The notes: generated from the letters alone by a model not told the origin. 13,540 nucleotides of DNA from Bacteroidota bacterium (GCA_021796135.1 JAJYOQ010000067.1:1-13540); one strand, 5' to 3'; shown: positions 1 to 7,576, counted from the stretch's first letter. Translations and numbers: made by a program.

Positions 1-248
1 TAATCCAGAGATTTGATATAGCGGTCAAAAATCACTCCCGACAAAGAGTCATTCAATACAAATTTACTATAATGATAACGTGTCAGGATAGTATTTATAA
101 GCTCATCCTCATTAGAAAGATATTTAGCCGGCACCAGAACCTTTGAAGTATCGTTAGGATCAGGAGATAGATTTTTCTTGAAATAAGTACGTGCTAAAAA
201 AATATTTGCAGCGACTAAAATTATAACTAGTGCTAAGAGCTTTTTCAT
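1..248 (-). CDS. prc: Tail-specific (C-terminal processing) protease, N-terminal part only
   Basis: Partial gene; its 3' part lies beyond base 1. The visible 82 residues start with a signal peptide or membrane anchor (MKKLLALVIILVAANIFLA), followed by a low-complexity linker. Then comes a stretch (about residues 52-82) with ILTRYHYSKFVLNDSLS and IFDRYIKSLD. This resembles the N-terminal domain of Prc/Tsp, where E. coli has SHYRQFAL and IFDRYLNLLDYS. Prc is a periplasmic PDZ-containing serine/lysine protease that degrades or trims proteins from their C-terminus; the PDZ and catalytic parts are not in view. I chose the start at 248 because GGGAAA precedes it; an in-frame ATG at 272 would add eight residues. 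A heptad repeat array lies just upstream. Similarity is judged by eye from a short segment. Confidence 0.82.
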   Translation of the reverse strand, partial: MKKLLALVIILVAANIFLARTYFKKNLSPDPNDTSKVLVPAKYLSNEDELINTILTRYHYSKFVLNDSLSGVIFDRYIKSLD

Positions 249-290
249 AAGTTTTCCCGAAGGTTTTTTCATGCCAAAAAAAGTACTTTA

Positions 291-339
291 AGTTAAAAGT
301 TAAAAGTTAAAAGTTAGAAGACGAAAGTTAAAAGTTATT
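291..339. repeat. Heptanucleotide tandem array, seven units of AGTTAAA type
   Basis: Seven consecutive 7-base units occupy exactly 49 bases. Five are AGTTAAA or differ at one or two positions (AGTTAGA, AGTTATT), and one is diverged (AGACGAA). Phase is kept throughout. The array lies between purB and prc, upstream of the prc start. A second array of the same length and period lies at 5090-5138. Its function is unknown. Confidence 0.9.
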
Positions 340-390
340 GTGTGATTTAACAAGATTAAAATAAATAATGTGAGTTGGATTCTAATAAAT

Positions 391-1692
391 TTAATCAGAT
401 TCAACTGTTCGTTCAAAAATAAGGTCTACATTATTCAGCATTTTTCTATTTTCAAACACCTCTTTTAATTCGTTAACCGTCATATAGGATAAAACTTCTT
501 TCGATTTAGAAAGTTCATCGAACAAATTTTTATTCTGATTAGCCCAGACATCCATAGCAGAGGTTTGAACAATTTTATATGCATCTTCTCTAGAAGCGCC
601 TTTACTGATTAGTTTAAGAAGGACAGTTTGAGAAAAGACCAGACCTCTAGTAAGGTTCAAATTTTTCAACATATTTTCAGGATAGATAATAAGATTTTTA
701 ATTAATTTACCGGCTAAGTCAAGCATATAATCGAGAGCGATACAGCTATCGGGCACAATAATTCTTTCCACAGAAGAGTGAGAAATATCTCTTTCATGCC
801 ACAAGGCAACATCTTCCAAAGCAGCGGTTGCATTACCCCGCAAAACGCGGGCAAGACCGGCGATTCGTTCACTTACAATCGGATTTCTTTTATGAGGCAT
901 AGCCGAAGAACCTTTTTGACCTTTGGAGAAATATTCTTCAGCTTCAAGCACTTCAGTTCTTTGAAGGTGCCGGATTTCGAGAGCAATTTTTTCAAGAGAA
1001 GCGCCGATGATTGCCAAAACCGACATAAATTCAGCGTGTCTATCTCTTTGAATTATTTGAGTAGAGACCGGAGCGGGATAAAGACCCAAGGCATTGCAGA
1101 CAAATTCCTCAACTTTAGGAGAAAGGTGTTCGAAAGTGCCGACAGCGCCTGAAATTTTTCCGACACTAATATTGCCAATAGCTAAATTAAGGCGCAGGAT
1201 ATTTCGTTTAGCCTCTTCATACCAAAGAGCGAACTTGAGACCCATAGTAGTAGGTTCGGCATGAATGCCATGAGAGCGACCGACGCAGACAGTTTTTTTA
1301 TGTTCGATTGCTTTTTCTTTTAGTGAGGATTTCAAATCGGCTAATTTTTTAAGTAAGATAACGCCGGCTGATTTCATTTGAAAAGAAAGGGTAGTATCGA
1401 GGATATCGGAAGAAGTCATACCATAATGGATATGCCTGGAAGCAGGTCCGACATATTCAGAGACATTAGTAAGAAAAGCAATAACATCATGTTTGGTAGT
1501 TTCTTCAATTTCCAGAATTCTTTTGACGTCAAATTTTGCTTTTTGTTTAATAATTTCGAGATCTTCTTTCGGAACATCCCCCATATTGCATCTAGCTTCG
1601 CAAGCCAGAGTTTCGATTTTAAGCCAGGTATTAAACTTGAATTCATCCTGCCAAATTTTTCCCATTTCAGGGAGAGTATATCTGTCAATCAT
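391..1692 (-). CDS. purB: Adenylosuccinate lyase
   Basis: PurB (433 aa, the usual length) is a cytoplasmic homotetramer of the fumarase/aspartase superfamily. It removes fumarate from SAICAR and from adenylosuccinate, two steps of purine synthesis. Visible motifs in order are KHDV (67-70, with H68), GMTSSDILDT (91-100), GRSHGIHAEPTT (138-149, with H141, the expected catalytic histidine) and the superfamily signature GSSAMPHKRNP (261-271), whose serine loop supplies the catalytic base. The ATG at 1692 gives the typical N-terminus MIDRYTLPEMGKIW. The start overlaps the end of the upstream protease gene by 8 bases (ATGATTGA), so the two are probably translationally coupled. All key residues are present and it looks functional. 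Confidence 0.98.
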   Translation of the reverse strand: MIDRYTLPEMGKIWQDEFKFNTWLKIETLACEARCNMGDVPKEDLEIIKQKAKFDVKRILEIEETTKHDVIAFLTNVSEYVGPASRHIHYGMTSSDILDTTLSFQMKSAGVILLKKLADLKSSLKEKAIEHKKTVCVGRSHGIHAEPTTMGLKFALWYEEAKRNILRLNLAIGNISVGKISGAVGTFEHLSPKVEEFVCNALGLYPAPVSTQIIQRDRHAEFMSVLAIIGASLEKIALEIRHLQRTEVLEAEEYFSKGQKGSSAMPHKRNPIVSERIAGLARVLRGNATAALEDVALWHERDISHSSVERIIVPDSCIALDYMLDLAGKLIKNLIIYPENMLKNLNLTRGLVFSQTVLLKLISKGASREDAYKIVQTSAMDVWANQNKNLFDELSKSKEVLSYMTVNELKEVFENRKMLNNVDLIFERTVESD

Positions 1693-2875
1693 TTACGGTT
1701 TTCTCCAAAGTCATTTGTTTTAAAATATTTTTATTATCCCTTAAAATATGGAGAGTAATTTTTTGACCCGCACTGAATTGTTGAAATACTCCCACTAAAG
1801 TCTGGTCATCTAAAATTTTATAATCATTTACCTGTAAAATAATATCGCCTGATTTTATTCCTGCATAGCTAGCCGGAGAATTAGGAAGAACCTGAGTAAC
1901 AATTACGCCTCTATAGCTTTTCAAGTTATAATATTTAGCAATACCTTCGTCAACAGTTTGAATTCTAAGACCGATATTAAAGTTATGGTCAATTTTTCCT
2001 TTTGCTTTAAGCTCAGTAATAATATGTTTAATTTTATTAATAGGGATAGCGAAACCGAGACCGATATTGCCCTGATTTCCGCCGGCAGTATAGATAAGAG
2101 TATTCATACCAATGACTTCGCCCAGGCTATTAGCAAGAGGACCTCCGCTATTACCGCCGTTTATAGCAGCATCGGTTTGAATCATATTTAAGTAATAGCG
2201 ATTATCAATAGGTTCCAGATTCATACCAGTAGAGCTGACAACCCCGACAGTAACAGTCGGTTTATCATTAACATTAAACAAACCGAAAGGATTTCCGAAA
2301 GCGATCACCCATTCGCCGATCATAATATTATCAGAATTTCCCAAAGTAACATAAGGGAAATTATTACCATCAATTTTTAAAAGGCAGATATCGGTAGCTT
2401 TATCGGAACCGATCAATTTAGCTTTATATTCTTTACCATCGGTAAGAGTAACACTAATTTCGGAAGCATTACCAGCTACATGGTCATTAGTTACGATATA
2501 TCCGTCGCTCGAGATAAGGAAACCGGAGCCAAGTTCTTTAACTTTTTGATCATACGACCCTTGATCGCCGAAAAATTGTTTAAAAAATGGATCATTAAAG
2601 AAGCTATTAAAAGGGCTGGAGTATTGTTTAATTTCGGTAACATTGATTCCGACAACAGCCGGGCTAATTTTTTTTACAGTTTCGGTAATGGCATTATTTC
2701 TTGAGTTAGTAATATCATTATCCGAGGCAGAGTTATTATTTAATAATGAATTGGAACTATTTTTAGATTCATGATAGAAAAGATTTGAGCTATTTGATTG
2801 AGAAAAGGATAAAAAATTATTTAATACGAATATCGATAGAAATAAAAATACCGGCAATTTAGATAAGTTATTCAT
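1685..2875 (-). CDS. htrA: HtrA/Deg-family periplasmic serine protease with one PDZ domain
   Basis: A 396-residue envelope protease and quality-control protein. It has an N-terminal signal peptide or anchor (about 1-25), then a Ser/Asn-rich linker (26-60). The trypsin-like domain carries the full triad: H132 in TNDHVAG, D162 in TDICLLKID and S243 in GGNSGGPL. A single PDZ domain follows (about 300-390), with the carboxylate-binding-type segment SYRGVIVTQVLPNSPA. One PDZ rather than two makes it closer to DegS or short HtrA forms than to DegP. The insert SFFNDPFFKQFFGDQ after the first strand is the regulatory LA-loop-like stretch common in this family. GGAAGAA lies just before the ATG at 2875. 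The start overlaps the plsY stop by 4 bases (ATGA) and the stop overlaps purB, so the three genes probably form one operon. The exact subfamily name is uncertain. Confidence 0.95.
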   Translation of the reverse strand: MNNLSKLPVFLFLSIFVLNNFLSFSQSNSSNLFYHESKNSSNSLLNNNSASDNDITNSRNNAITETVKKISPAVVGINVTEIKQYSSPFNSFFNDPFFKQFFGDQGSYDQKVKELGSGFLISSDGYIVTNDHVAGNASEISVTLTDGKEYKAKLIGSDKATDICLLKIDGNNFPYVTLGNSDNIMIGEWVIAFGNPFGLFNVNDKPTVTVGVVSSTGMNLEPIDNRYYLNMIQTDAAINGGNSGGPLANSLGEVIGMNTLIYTAGGNQGNIGLGFAIPINKIKHIITELKAKGKIDHNFNIGLRIQTVDEGIAKYYNLKSYRGVIVTQVLPNSPASYAGIKSGDIILQVNDYKILDDQTLVGVFQQFSAGQKITLHILRDNKNILKQMTLEKTVND

Positions 2876-3501
2876 GATTCTTCCTTTTTTGTTACATTTT
2901 GTTGTTTTAGACTTCTAACCGGTTCAAAATGTTTTATCAGAATTAAAATTAAAATGGAAGAAATAAAGAAAGCGATAGCCGTATCGGAATTCGGGTGAGG
3001 GTATGAATATTTGTTTAATAAAGAAACATTCAGGAATGAAATAATTAAAGTCAGAAGAGTAGCAAAAAAATTAGAGATAATAATTTCTTTTTTAATAATA
3101 AAGAATATTAACCAACCGGCGCCCCAAATGATAGGAATCAAAGGGGATATCAGCAGCATTCCGCCCAGCGCAGTAGAGAGTCCTCTTCCGCCGTTAAAAG
3201 AGATCCAAGGGCTATAGCAATGACCTAAAACCGCAAAAACCAAAGCAAGAGCCGGAAATGCAAAATGAAGAGGGAAGAGCAGAGCAATTAAATAAACGCT
3301 AAGCAAACCTTTGAGAGCGTCGACTAAAAAAATTAACAAGCCGATAATTTTAGAATTTGATATTTCATAGGCATTCATAGCACCGACATTTCCGGTACCT
3401 GTTTTAGTAATATCCAAATTCCTTATTTTTTTCATAACAAGGAAAGCAGTAGGAAATGATCCCAATAAGAAGCCTATTACAGCAGAAATAATATAGGGCA
3501 T
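2872..3501 (-). CDS. plsY: Acyl-phosphate:glycerol-3-phosphate acyltransferase PlsY
   Basis: PlsY (209 aa) is an integral inner-membrane enzyme. It transfers the acyl group from acyl-phosphate to glycerol-3-phosphate, the first committed step of phospholipid synthesis in most bacteria; its partner PlsX is not in this window. The three conserved loops are visible: GSFPTAF (14-20), GTGNVGAMNAYE (35-46) and GHCYSPW...NGGRGLSTALGG (93-114). Alternating hydrophobic segments fit a multi-pass membrane protein with an extra hydrophobic stretch near residues 150-190. The ATG at 3501 has no clear Shine-Dalgarno, but a TATAAT-like sequence (3522-3517, minus strand) lies just upstream with a very short predicted leader. 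It is the first gene of the plsY-htrA-purB cluster. Confidence 0.96.
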   Translation of the reverse strand: MPYIISAVIGFLLGSFPTAFLVMKKIRNLDITKTGTGNVGAMNAYEISNSKIIGLLIFLVDALKGLLSVYLIALLFPLHFAFPALALVFAVLGHCYSPWISFNGGRGLSTALGGMLLISPLIPIIWGAGWLIFFIIKKEIIISNFFATLLTLIISFLNVSLLNKYSYPHPNSDTAIAFFISSILILILIKHFEPVRSLKQQNVTKKEES

Positions 3502-3592
3502 AAAATTTTTTATTTAATTATAGAACGAATTTAATAAAAAAAAGAATAAAGCGGTATTTAAAGAAGGAAAATAGATAAATAAATGAAAAGAT

Positions 3593-3624
3593 TTTGCAAT
3601 AATATTTTGGATTCTATATATTTA
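3593..3624 (+). promoter_or_regulatory. Bacteroidota-type promoter of the tRNA pair
   Basis: TTTG at 3593-3596, a 20-base spacer, and TATATTTA at 3617-3624 match the Bacteroidota vegetative sigma consensus TTTG-N17-23-TAnnTTTG at all but the last base. It ends 23 bases before the tRNA-Leu gene, a sensible distance for a stable-RNA promoter. This is sequence inference only. Confidence 0.55.
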
Positions 3625-3647
3625 CACGCCAATTTTGAAAGAAAGTT

Positions 3648-3733
3648 GCCGGGGTGGCGGAATTGGTAGACGCACAGGACTTAAAATCCTGTGGGTGTTT
3701 ACACCCGTGCCGGTTCGAGTCCGGCCCTCGGTA
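3648..3733 (+). tRNA. trnL(UAA): tRNA-Leu(UAA)
   Basis: An 86-base class II tRNA. The acceptor pairs GCCGGGG with CCTCGGT (G-U wobbles at the first and fifth pairs), followed by discriminator A at 3733. The anticodon arm CAGGA-CTTAAAA-TCCTG gives anticodon UAA. The long variable arm (GGGTGTTTACACCC) is typical of leucine tRNA. The T arm is GCCGG-TTCGAGT-CCGGC. The CCA end is not encoded (CAA follows). It is co-oriented with tRNA-Val 18 bases downstream. Confidence 0.98.
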
Positions 3734-3751
3734 CAAATAATGGAAAGACCC

Positions 3752-3825
3752 GGGCTCTTAGCTCAGTTGGTTAGAGCGTCTGCTTGACGTGCAGAAGGTC
3801 AAAGGTTCGAATCCTTTAGAGCCCA
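3752..3825 (+). tRNA. trnV(GAC): tRNA-Val(GAC)
   Basis: A 74-base cloverleaf. GGGCTCT pairs perfectly with AGAGCCC and the discriminator is A3825. The anticodon arm TCTGC-TTGACGT-GCAGA gives anticodon GAC, and the T arm is AAAGG-TTCGAAT-CCTTT. CCA is not encoded. It ends only 7 bases before the stop codon of the convergent MFS gene. I saw no second copy of its 3' end in the window, so there is no evidence that it served as an integration site here. Confidence 0.98.
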
Positions 3826-3832
3826 CGAGAGA

Positions 3833-5074
3833 TTACATTTTCAATGTTTTCAGTTTAGGAGCAAATCTTCTTATAACTGCGACTACAATAAGAGTCATAC
3901 TACCCCCAAAGATAACCGAAGGTACAAGTCCCATAAATTTAGCAGCCAAGCCGGATTCGAAAGAGCCGAGTTCATTGGAGGATCCGATAAATATTCCATT
4001 GACAGCAGAGACTCTGCCGCGCATTTCGTTAGGAGTAAACAACTGAATAATAGTAGCTCTTATTACCACACTCACATTATCAAACAGACCCCCAATAAAT
4101 AAAAGCGCTAGTGAAAGAATAAAATTCTTAGAAATTGCAAAAAGAATTATTGATACGCCGAAGCCAAAGACGCAAATCAATAAATTGCGACCTGCATTTT
4201 TAAATGGAGGGTAATTAACCTGAATAATCGACATTAAAATTTCGCCAACAGCAGGAGCGGCTCTAAGAAGACCCAGACCTTTAGCGCCGATATGTAAGAC
4301 CTGATCAGCAAAGATCGGCAGTACAGAAACGGCGCCGCCGAAAAAGACAGCAAACATATCGAGAGTAAGGGCGCTAAGAATTATTTCATTTTTAAAGACG
4401 AATTTAAGTCCGGTTGAAAGACTGTTCCGGATTGATTCATATTCTTTTATTTCAGGGATACCCTTATTTTTAATAACATTAAAAAAGATAATACCGAAGA
4501 AGCTCATAGCAGTCACAACTGAATAGGCAGTGCCGGGACCGAAAAATCCATAAATTAGACCGCCGGCAGCAGGACCGAGCACTTCTGCACTTTGCCAGGC
4601 GAGACTATTCCACGTAGAGGCATTACCGAACAATTCGCGCGGGACTAATTGAGCAACAAAAGCGCCTTGAGCCGGAGACATAAATCCTCGTGTAAGACCT
4701 GCGACAATAATAATTAAATAAATAGGAGCAGCGCCGTGAGTTGCCAGAATAGATTTAAATGAAGTAGAAACCAGCAGAAGTGATAGACCGCAAAAGAGAT
4801 AAGCGATATTTGAAAGGACGATGATTTTTTTCCTTTTAAAATTATCAGCTACATGACCGGCAAAGAGGGAGATAATAAGAAAAGGCAGGGCTTCGGAGAG
4901 TCCGATAAGTCCAAGCGAGAGTGCGTCATGAGTAATTTGATAGATTTGCCATCCGACGATAACGGATTGCATTTGGATAGCGAAAGTCAAAATGAATCTT
5001 GCGAAAACAAACCATCTAAAGTCTTTAATTTTAAGAGAGGCGTAGACGTCTGAGTTATTTAGTAAATATTCCAT
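3833..5074 (-). CDS. MFS exporter, EntS-like (MFS_3 family)
   Basis: A 413-residue major facilitator with many hydrophobic segments consistent with 12 transmembrane helices. The N-terminus (SLKIKDFRWFVFARFILTF, then VIVGWQIYQIT) and the loop 2-3 motif GHVADNFKRKK (73-83) are typical of the EntS/MFS_3 group of proton-driven exporters. The second-half counterpart MRGRVSAVNGIFIGSSNELG is also present. EntS exports enterobactin, but no siderophore gene is in the window, so the substrate is unknown. Start at ATG 5074; no Shine-Dalgarno is visible. A heptad repeat array lies 16 bases upstream. The stop is 7 bases from tRNA-Val on the other strand with no terminator visible between them. It appears to be a single-gene unit. 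Confidence 0.9.
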   Translation of the reverse strand: MEYLLNNSDVYASLKIKDFRWFVFARFILTFAIQMQSVIVGWQIYQITHDALSLGLIGLSEALPFLIISLFAGHVADNFKRKKIIVLSNIAYLFCGLSLLLVSTSFKSILATHGAAPIYLIIIVAGLTRGFMSPAQGAFVAQLVPRELFGNASTWNSLAWQSAEVLGPAAGGLIYGFFGPGTAYSVVTAMSFFGIIFFNVIKNKGIPEIKEYESIRNSLSTGLKFVFKNEIILSALTLDMFAVFFGGAVSVLPIFADQVLHIGAKGLGLLRAAPAVGEILMSIIQVNYPPFKNAGRNLLICVFGFGVSIILFAISKNFILSLALLFIGGLFDNVSVVIRATIIQLFTPNEMRGRVSAVNGIFIGSSNELGSFESGLAAKFMGLVPSVIFGGSMTLIVVAVIRRFAPKLKTLKM

Positions 5075-5089
5075 AAGCAGGGAGCGGAA

Positions 5090-5138
5090 AGTTAAAAGTA
5101 AAAAGTAAAAAGTAAAAAGTTAAAAGTAAAAAGTATAG
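5090..5138. repeat. Heptanucleotide tandem array, seven units of AGTAAAA/AGTTAAA type
   Basis: Seven consecutive heptads (AGTTAAA once, AGTAAAA three times, AGTTAAA, AGTAAAA, and a diverged AGTATAG) cover exactly 49 bases. It lies directly upstream of the MFS start on the minus strand, mirroring the array at 291-339 upstream of prc. Confidence 0.9.
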
Positions 5139-5440
5139 AACTGAAAAAATAAGATTTAATTTGTGATACTATATAAGTAAAAATAGGGAAGTTATGGAAT
5201 AAACAAAATTGTATTTGGTGACCAAATATAATATTCGTGTAATAATTATAATGTTTTAAAAGTGTTACCAAAGATAATAAGTTCTACGATTGCACTTAGA
5301 GTTTATTTTGTATTAATGGTGAGATTGGAATTTGCTGAAAGTAGTAAAATCCTTTAAAAAATAGAAAATTTTAGATTTAATTTAATGCCCGGATTGTTCC
5401 TGATAGATTTTTGTACTTATTACATGATTCCTTGAAGCAT
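5139..5440. other. Gene-free AT-rich stretch at the left edge of the TA island
   Basis: About 300 bases with no convincing gene; the longest ATG-started frame I see here is 13 codons (near 5317). It holds one notable palindrome (5212-5228, listed separately). It marks the change from conserved chromosome to the AT-rich accessory island. Confidence 0.6.
5212..5228. promoter_or_regulatory. Perfect 17-base operator-like palindrome
   Basis: TATTTGGT-G-ACCAAATA is an 8-base perfect inverted repeat around one central base, the size of a dimeric repressor site. TATAAT (5227-5232) overlaps its right edge, but no good -35 lies upstream and no gene starts nearby. It could be a relic of a lost regulator-target pair. 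The binding protein is unknown. Confidence 0.4.
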
Positions 5441-5445
5441 TCTTC

Positions 5446-5508
5446 TTGACTATTGTACACTATTTTGCTATGTTCACAGTTAGTGTACAATCGAATATAG
5501 TATACAAT
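5446..5508 (+). promoter_or_regulatory. Promoter region of the first AbiE module with three operator half-sites
   Basis: ATTGTACACTA (5452-5462) and TAGTGTACAAT (5481-5491) form a perfect 11-base inverted repeat. A third near-copy, TAGTATACAAT (5498-5508), repeats the right arm with one mismatch, 17 bases start-to-start. Two overlapping promoters are possible: TTGACT (5446-5451)-17-TATGTT (5469-5474), and TTCACA (5473-5478)-17-TATAGT (5496-5501). The sites lie in the spacer, near the predicted start and over the second -10. That is where a repressor would block transcription. Characterised AbiEi antitoxins autorepress through inverted repeats, so AbiEi is the likely ligand (inference). Confidence 0.65.
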
Positions 5509-5513
5509 TAAAT

Positions 5514-6542
5514 ATGACAAAAATAGAACTTGAAATATTTAAAAAAGCGGTAGCAAGGTTTGAAGAATTAACTGGTCAAGTTGCTAAGGCAATCATCGAA
5601 GTTAAGCTTCGAAAAGACAGATTTGCAGAAGCTATAATTTTGTTTCCTAAACTTAATGCAAGAATATATGCTGAAATAAAGCCTTATGTCACAAATCAAA
5701 CTCTTGGGGCTATTTTATATCAGATAAAAGAAACAAATCATAGTGTAAAAAGCATATTAATTACTCAATATGTAACACCTCAATTAGCAGATAGATTAAA
5801 AGAATCAGAAACTCAGTTTATGGATGTTGAAGGTAATGCATATTTAAATCTTCCGAATATGTTTTATTTTATAAAGGGAAATAAGAAAAAGGAAAATATT
5901 GGAAAAGAAAAGTCTATTCGAGCCTTCCAACCTGCAGGTTTGAAACTGATTTATGCATTGTTGTGTAATCCGGGGTTGGAAGAAAAGCCATATAGGGTCA
6001 TGGCTGATGTATCAAATATTTCTAATGGTGCAGTAACATGGGCAATTAGGGATTTAAAGAAACTAGGATTCATCTTGGATATGGGTAAAAAGGGAATGCG
6101 CCTTATAAAGAAGAAAGAACTATTACAACGATGGGTTAATCTTTATGCTGAGCTGCTTAGACCAAAGTTATTTCTTGGAAAATATAAAGCAGATAACATA
6201 GATTGGTGGAAGAATCAGAATTTATTAAATGCCGAATCTTTATTTGGAGGTGAAACAGCTGCCGCTCACTTAACAAAATATCTTAAGCCCCAGAATCATA
6301 CAATTTATACAGAAGAAAATTATGGTAAACTATTACTGCAATTGAAACTGAAGAATGATCGTAATGGAAATATAGAAGTGTTGAAGAAGTTTTGGAATTT
6401 TGATGATAAAAGAGAGAAAAATAATTTAGTAAATCCAATGCTTATATATGCAGATTTACTAGCAACGGGCGATATCAGAAATATTGAGACCGCTCAATTA
6501 ATTTATAACAATGAAATTATTCGATATATCCGGGAAGATTGA
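5514..6542 (+). CDS. abiEi: Type IV TA antitoxin, large AbiEi-type (AbiEi_2-like)
   Basis: A 342-residue protein resembling the AbiEi antitoxins of type IV toxin-antitoxin systems, of the larger COG4861/AbiEi_2-like kind. The N-terminal half ends in FMDVEGNAYLNLPNMFYFIK (102-121), a hallmark stretch of this group. A winged-helix region follows (about 140-200) with YRVMADVSNISNGAVTWAIR and LKKLGFILDMGKKGMRLI. The C-terminal half has RPKLFLGKY, FGGETAAAHLTKYLKPQ (244-260) and a helical end. The antitoxin is expected to counter its partner without binding it stably and to repress its own promoter, which carries three matching 11-base sites directly upstream. The last 32 bases overlap the partner toxin gene. 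The start at ATG 5514 lacks a Shine-Dalgarno. Family assignment is from memory of conserved motifs. Confidence 0.84.
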   Translation: MTKIELEIFKKAVARFEELTGQVAKAIIEVKLRKDRFAEAIILFPKLNARIYAEIKPYVTNQTLGAILYQIKETNHSVKSILITQYVTPQLADRLKESETQFMDVEGNAYLNLPNMFYFIKGNKKKENIGKEKSIRAFQPAGLKLIYALLCNPGLEEKPYRVMADVSNISNGAVTWAIRDLKKLGFILDMGKKGMRLIKKKELLQRWVNLYAELLRPKLFLGKYKADNIDWWKNQNLLNAESLFGGETAAAHLTKYLKPQNHTIYTEENYGKLLLQLKLKNDRNGNIEVLKKFWNFDDKREKNNLVNPMLIYADLLATGDIRNIETAQLIYNNEIIRYIRED

Positions 6543-7374
6543 TAACTACAGATTAGAGATCATTGCTTCGGTAAAGGAAGCATGCGATGAATTAAGAATT
6601 CCTTTTTTTATAGTAGGAGCAACAGCTAGAGATATTATTCTTGAATACATTTATAATATCAAAGTTCATCGGGCTACTAATGATATAGATTTTGGAATAA
6701 TGATAGACAACTGGAATACATTTAATGCCCTTACATCGTTTCTATTAAAAAATAAAAAATATTCTCTTGATAAATTAATTGAACATCGTTTATTATTTGA
6801 GAAGTCCTACCCATTAGATATTGTCCCGTTTGGAAAAATATCGTCTTCAGACGGCACTTTCAAATGGCCTAAAGAAAATAATAAATTTACTGTTATCGGT
6901 TTTGAAGAGGCATATAATAATTCAAAGATTGTGAAAGTTCAAAATAATCCTGATTTGATAATAAATTTTGCAACTGCAGAGTCATTATGCCTACTAAAAA
7001 TTATTTCATGGTCTGAGCGATATCCAGATCGCTCAAAAGATGCGATAGATATAGTTTTTTTAATTGAGTCATATATAAATGCCGGAAACTTAGAGAGGCT
7101 AATGGATAAAGAACTGGATTTAGTTGATAAAGATTTTGATTATGTTTTAGCAGGCGCTCGTTTATTAGGCAGAGATATATCGGCAAATTTTAACAAAAGA
7201 AGTCTTGAATTTGTATTAAAAATCTTGGACAATGAAACCGGAGTTCAGCGGAGATATCGCCTGGTAGAAGATATGAGACAAAGTAAAATCATAAAAGAGG
7301 ATTTGGACTTTGATTATTACCTAGATATCATTGAGAAACTTAAAACTGGAATTAAAGAACGAATGAATATTTAA
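6511..7374 (+). CDS. abiEii: AbiEii-like nucleotidyltransferase toxin
   Basis: A 287-residue DNA polymerase beta-fold nucleotidyltransferase, the probable toxin of the first module. Visible are the nucleotide-binding loop GATARD (36-41), the metal-binding pair D58/D60 in TNDIDFG, a third acidic residue D103 in PLDIVPFG, and the downstream KDAID motif (176-180) shared with AbiEii proteins. Known AbiEii/MenT-type toxins attach nucleotides to tRNA acceptor ends or other targets, causing reversible growth arrest; the target of this one cannot be read from sequence. It starts inside the antitoxin gene (ATG 6511, 32-base overlap, +1 frame), which implies translational coupling. It differs clearly from the second AbiEii (11194-11964) in length and motif wording (GATARD versus GGTCLR). 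All catalytic residues look intact. Confidence 0.82.
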   Translation: MKLFDISGKIDNYRLEIIASVKEACDELRIPFFIVGATARDIILEYIYNIKVHRATNDIDFGIMIDNWNTFNALTSFLLKNKKYSLDKLIEHRLLFEKSYPLDIVPFGKISSSDGTFKWPKENNKFTVIGFEEAYNNSKIVKVQNNPDLIINFATAESLCLLKIISWSERYPDRSKDAIDIVFLIESYINAGNLERLMDKELDLVDKDFDYVLAGARLLGRDISANFNKRSLEFVLKILDNETGVQRRYRLVEDMRQSKIIKEDLDFDYYLDIIEKLKTGIKERMNI

Positions 7375-7492
7375 ACCGATTGAGGCAAAAATTTGCTACA
7401 CAAAGAGGCATTGCTAGATTTGAATGAATTCCGTTAATTATTTGAAGAGATGCAGGGAAATAGGTTAAAGTTTGCAATTTGGAGAGGAGATA

Positions 7493-7516
7493 TTTAAACT
7501 TGTTATAAGGTTTAAA
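7493..7516. repeat. Short inverted repeat in the spacer before the lipoprotein gene
   Basis: TTTAAAC and GTTTAAA, separated by 10 bases. It is AT-rich and has no T-tract, so it is not a convincing terminator; it could be a binding site for the downstream gene. The rest of the 7375-7576 spacer holds only a partial direct repeat (7378-7394). Confidence 0.35.
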
Positions 7517-7576
7517 TAAGTTGTCGATTACTGATATCTTTAATTCAACTGTATTAAATTTTTCTTAGGCTGTGTA

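Noticed and set aside
291..339. CRISPR-like array
   Set aside because: The units are 7 bases, directly adjacent, with no spacers and no cas genes.
778..1758. Plus-strand open frames of 124, 126 and 76 codons opposite purB
   Set aside because: They lie antisense to a fully conserved purB with all motifs and have no recognisable domain or ribosome site.
3752..3825. tRNA-Val as attachment site of the TA island
   Set aside because: No second copy of the tRNA 3' end is visible in the window, the MFS gene lies between the tRNA and the island, and no integrase is present.
7493..7516. Terminator of the first AbiE module
   Set aside because: The stem is AT-only apart from one pair, the loop is 10 bases, there is no T-tract, and it lies about 120 bases after the stop.
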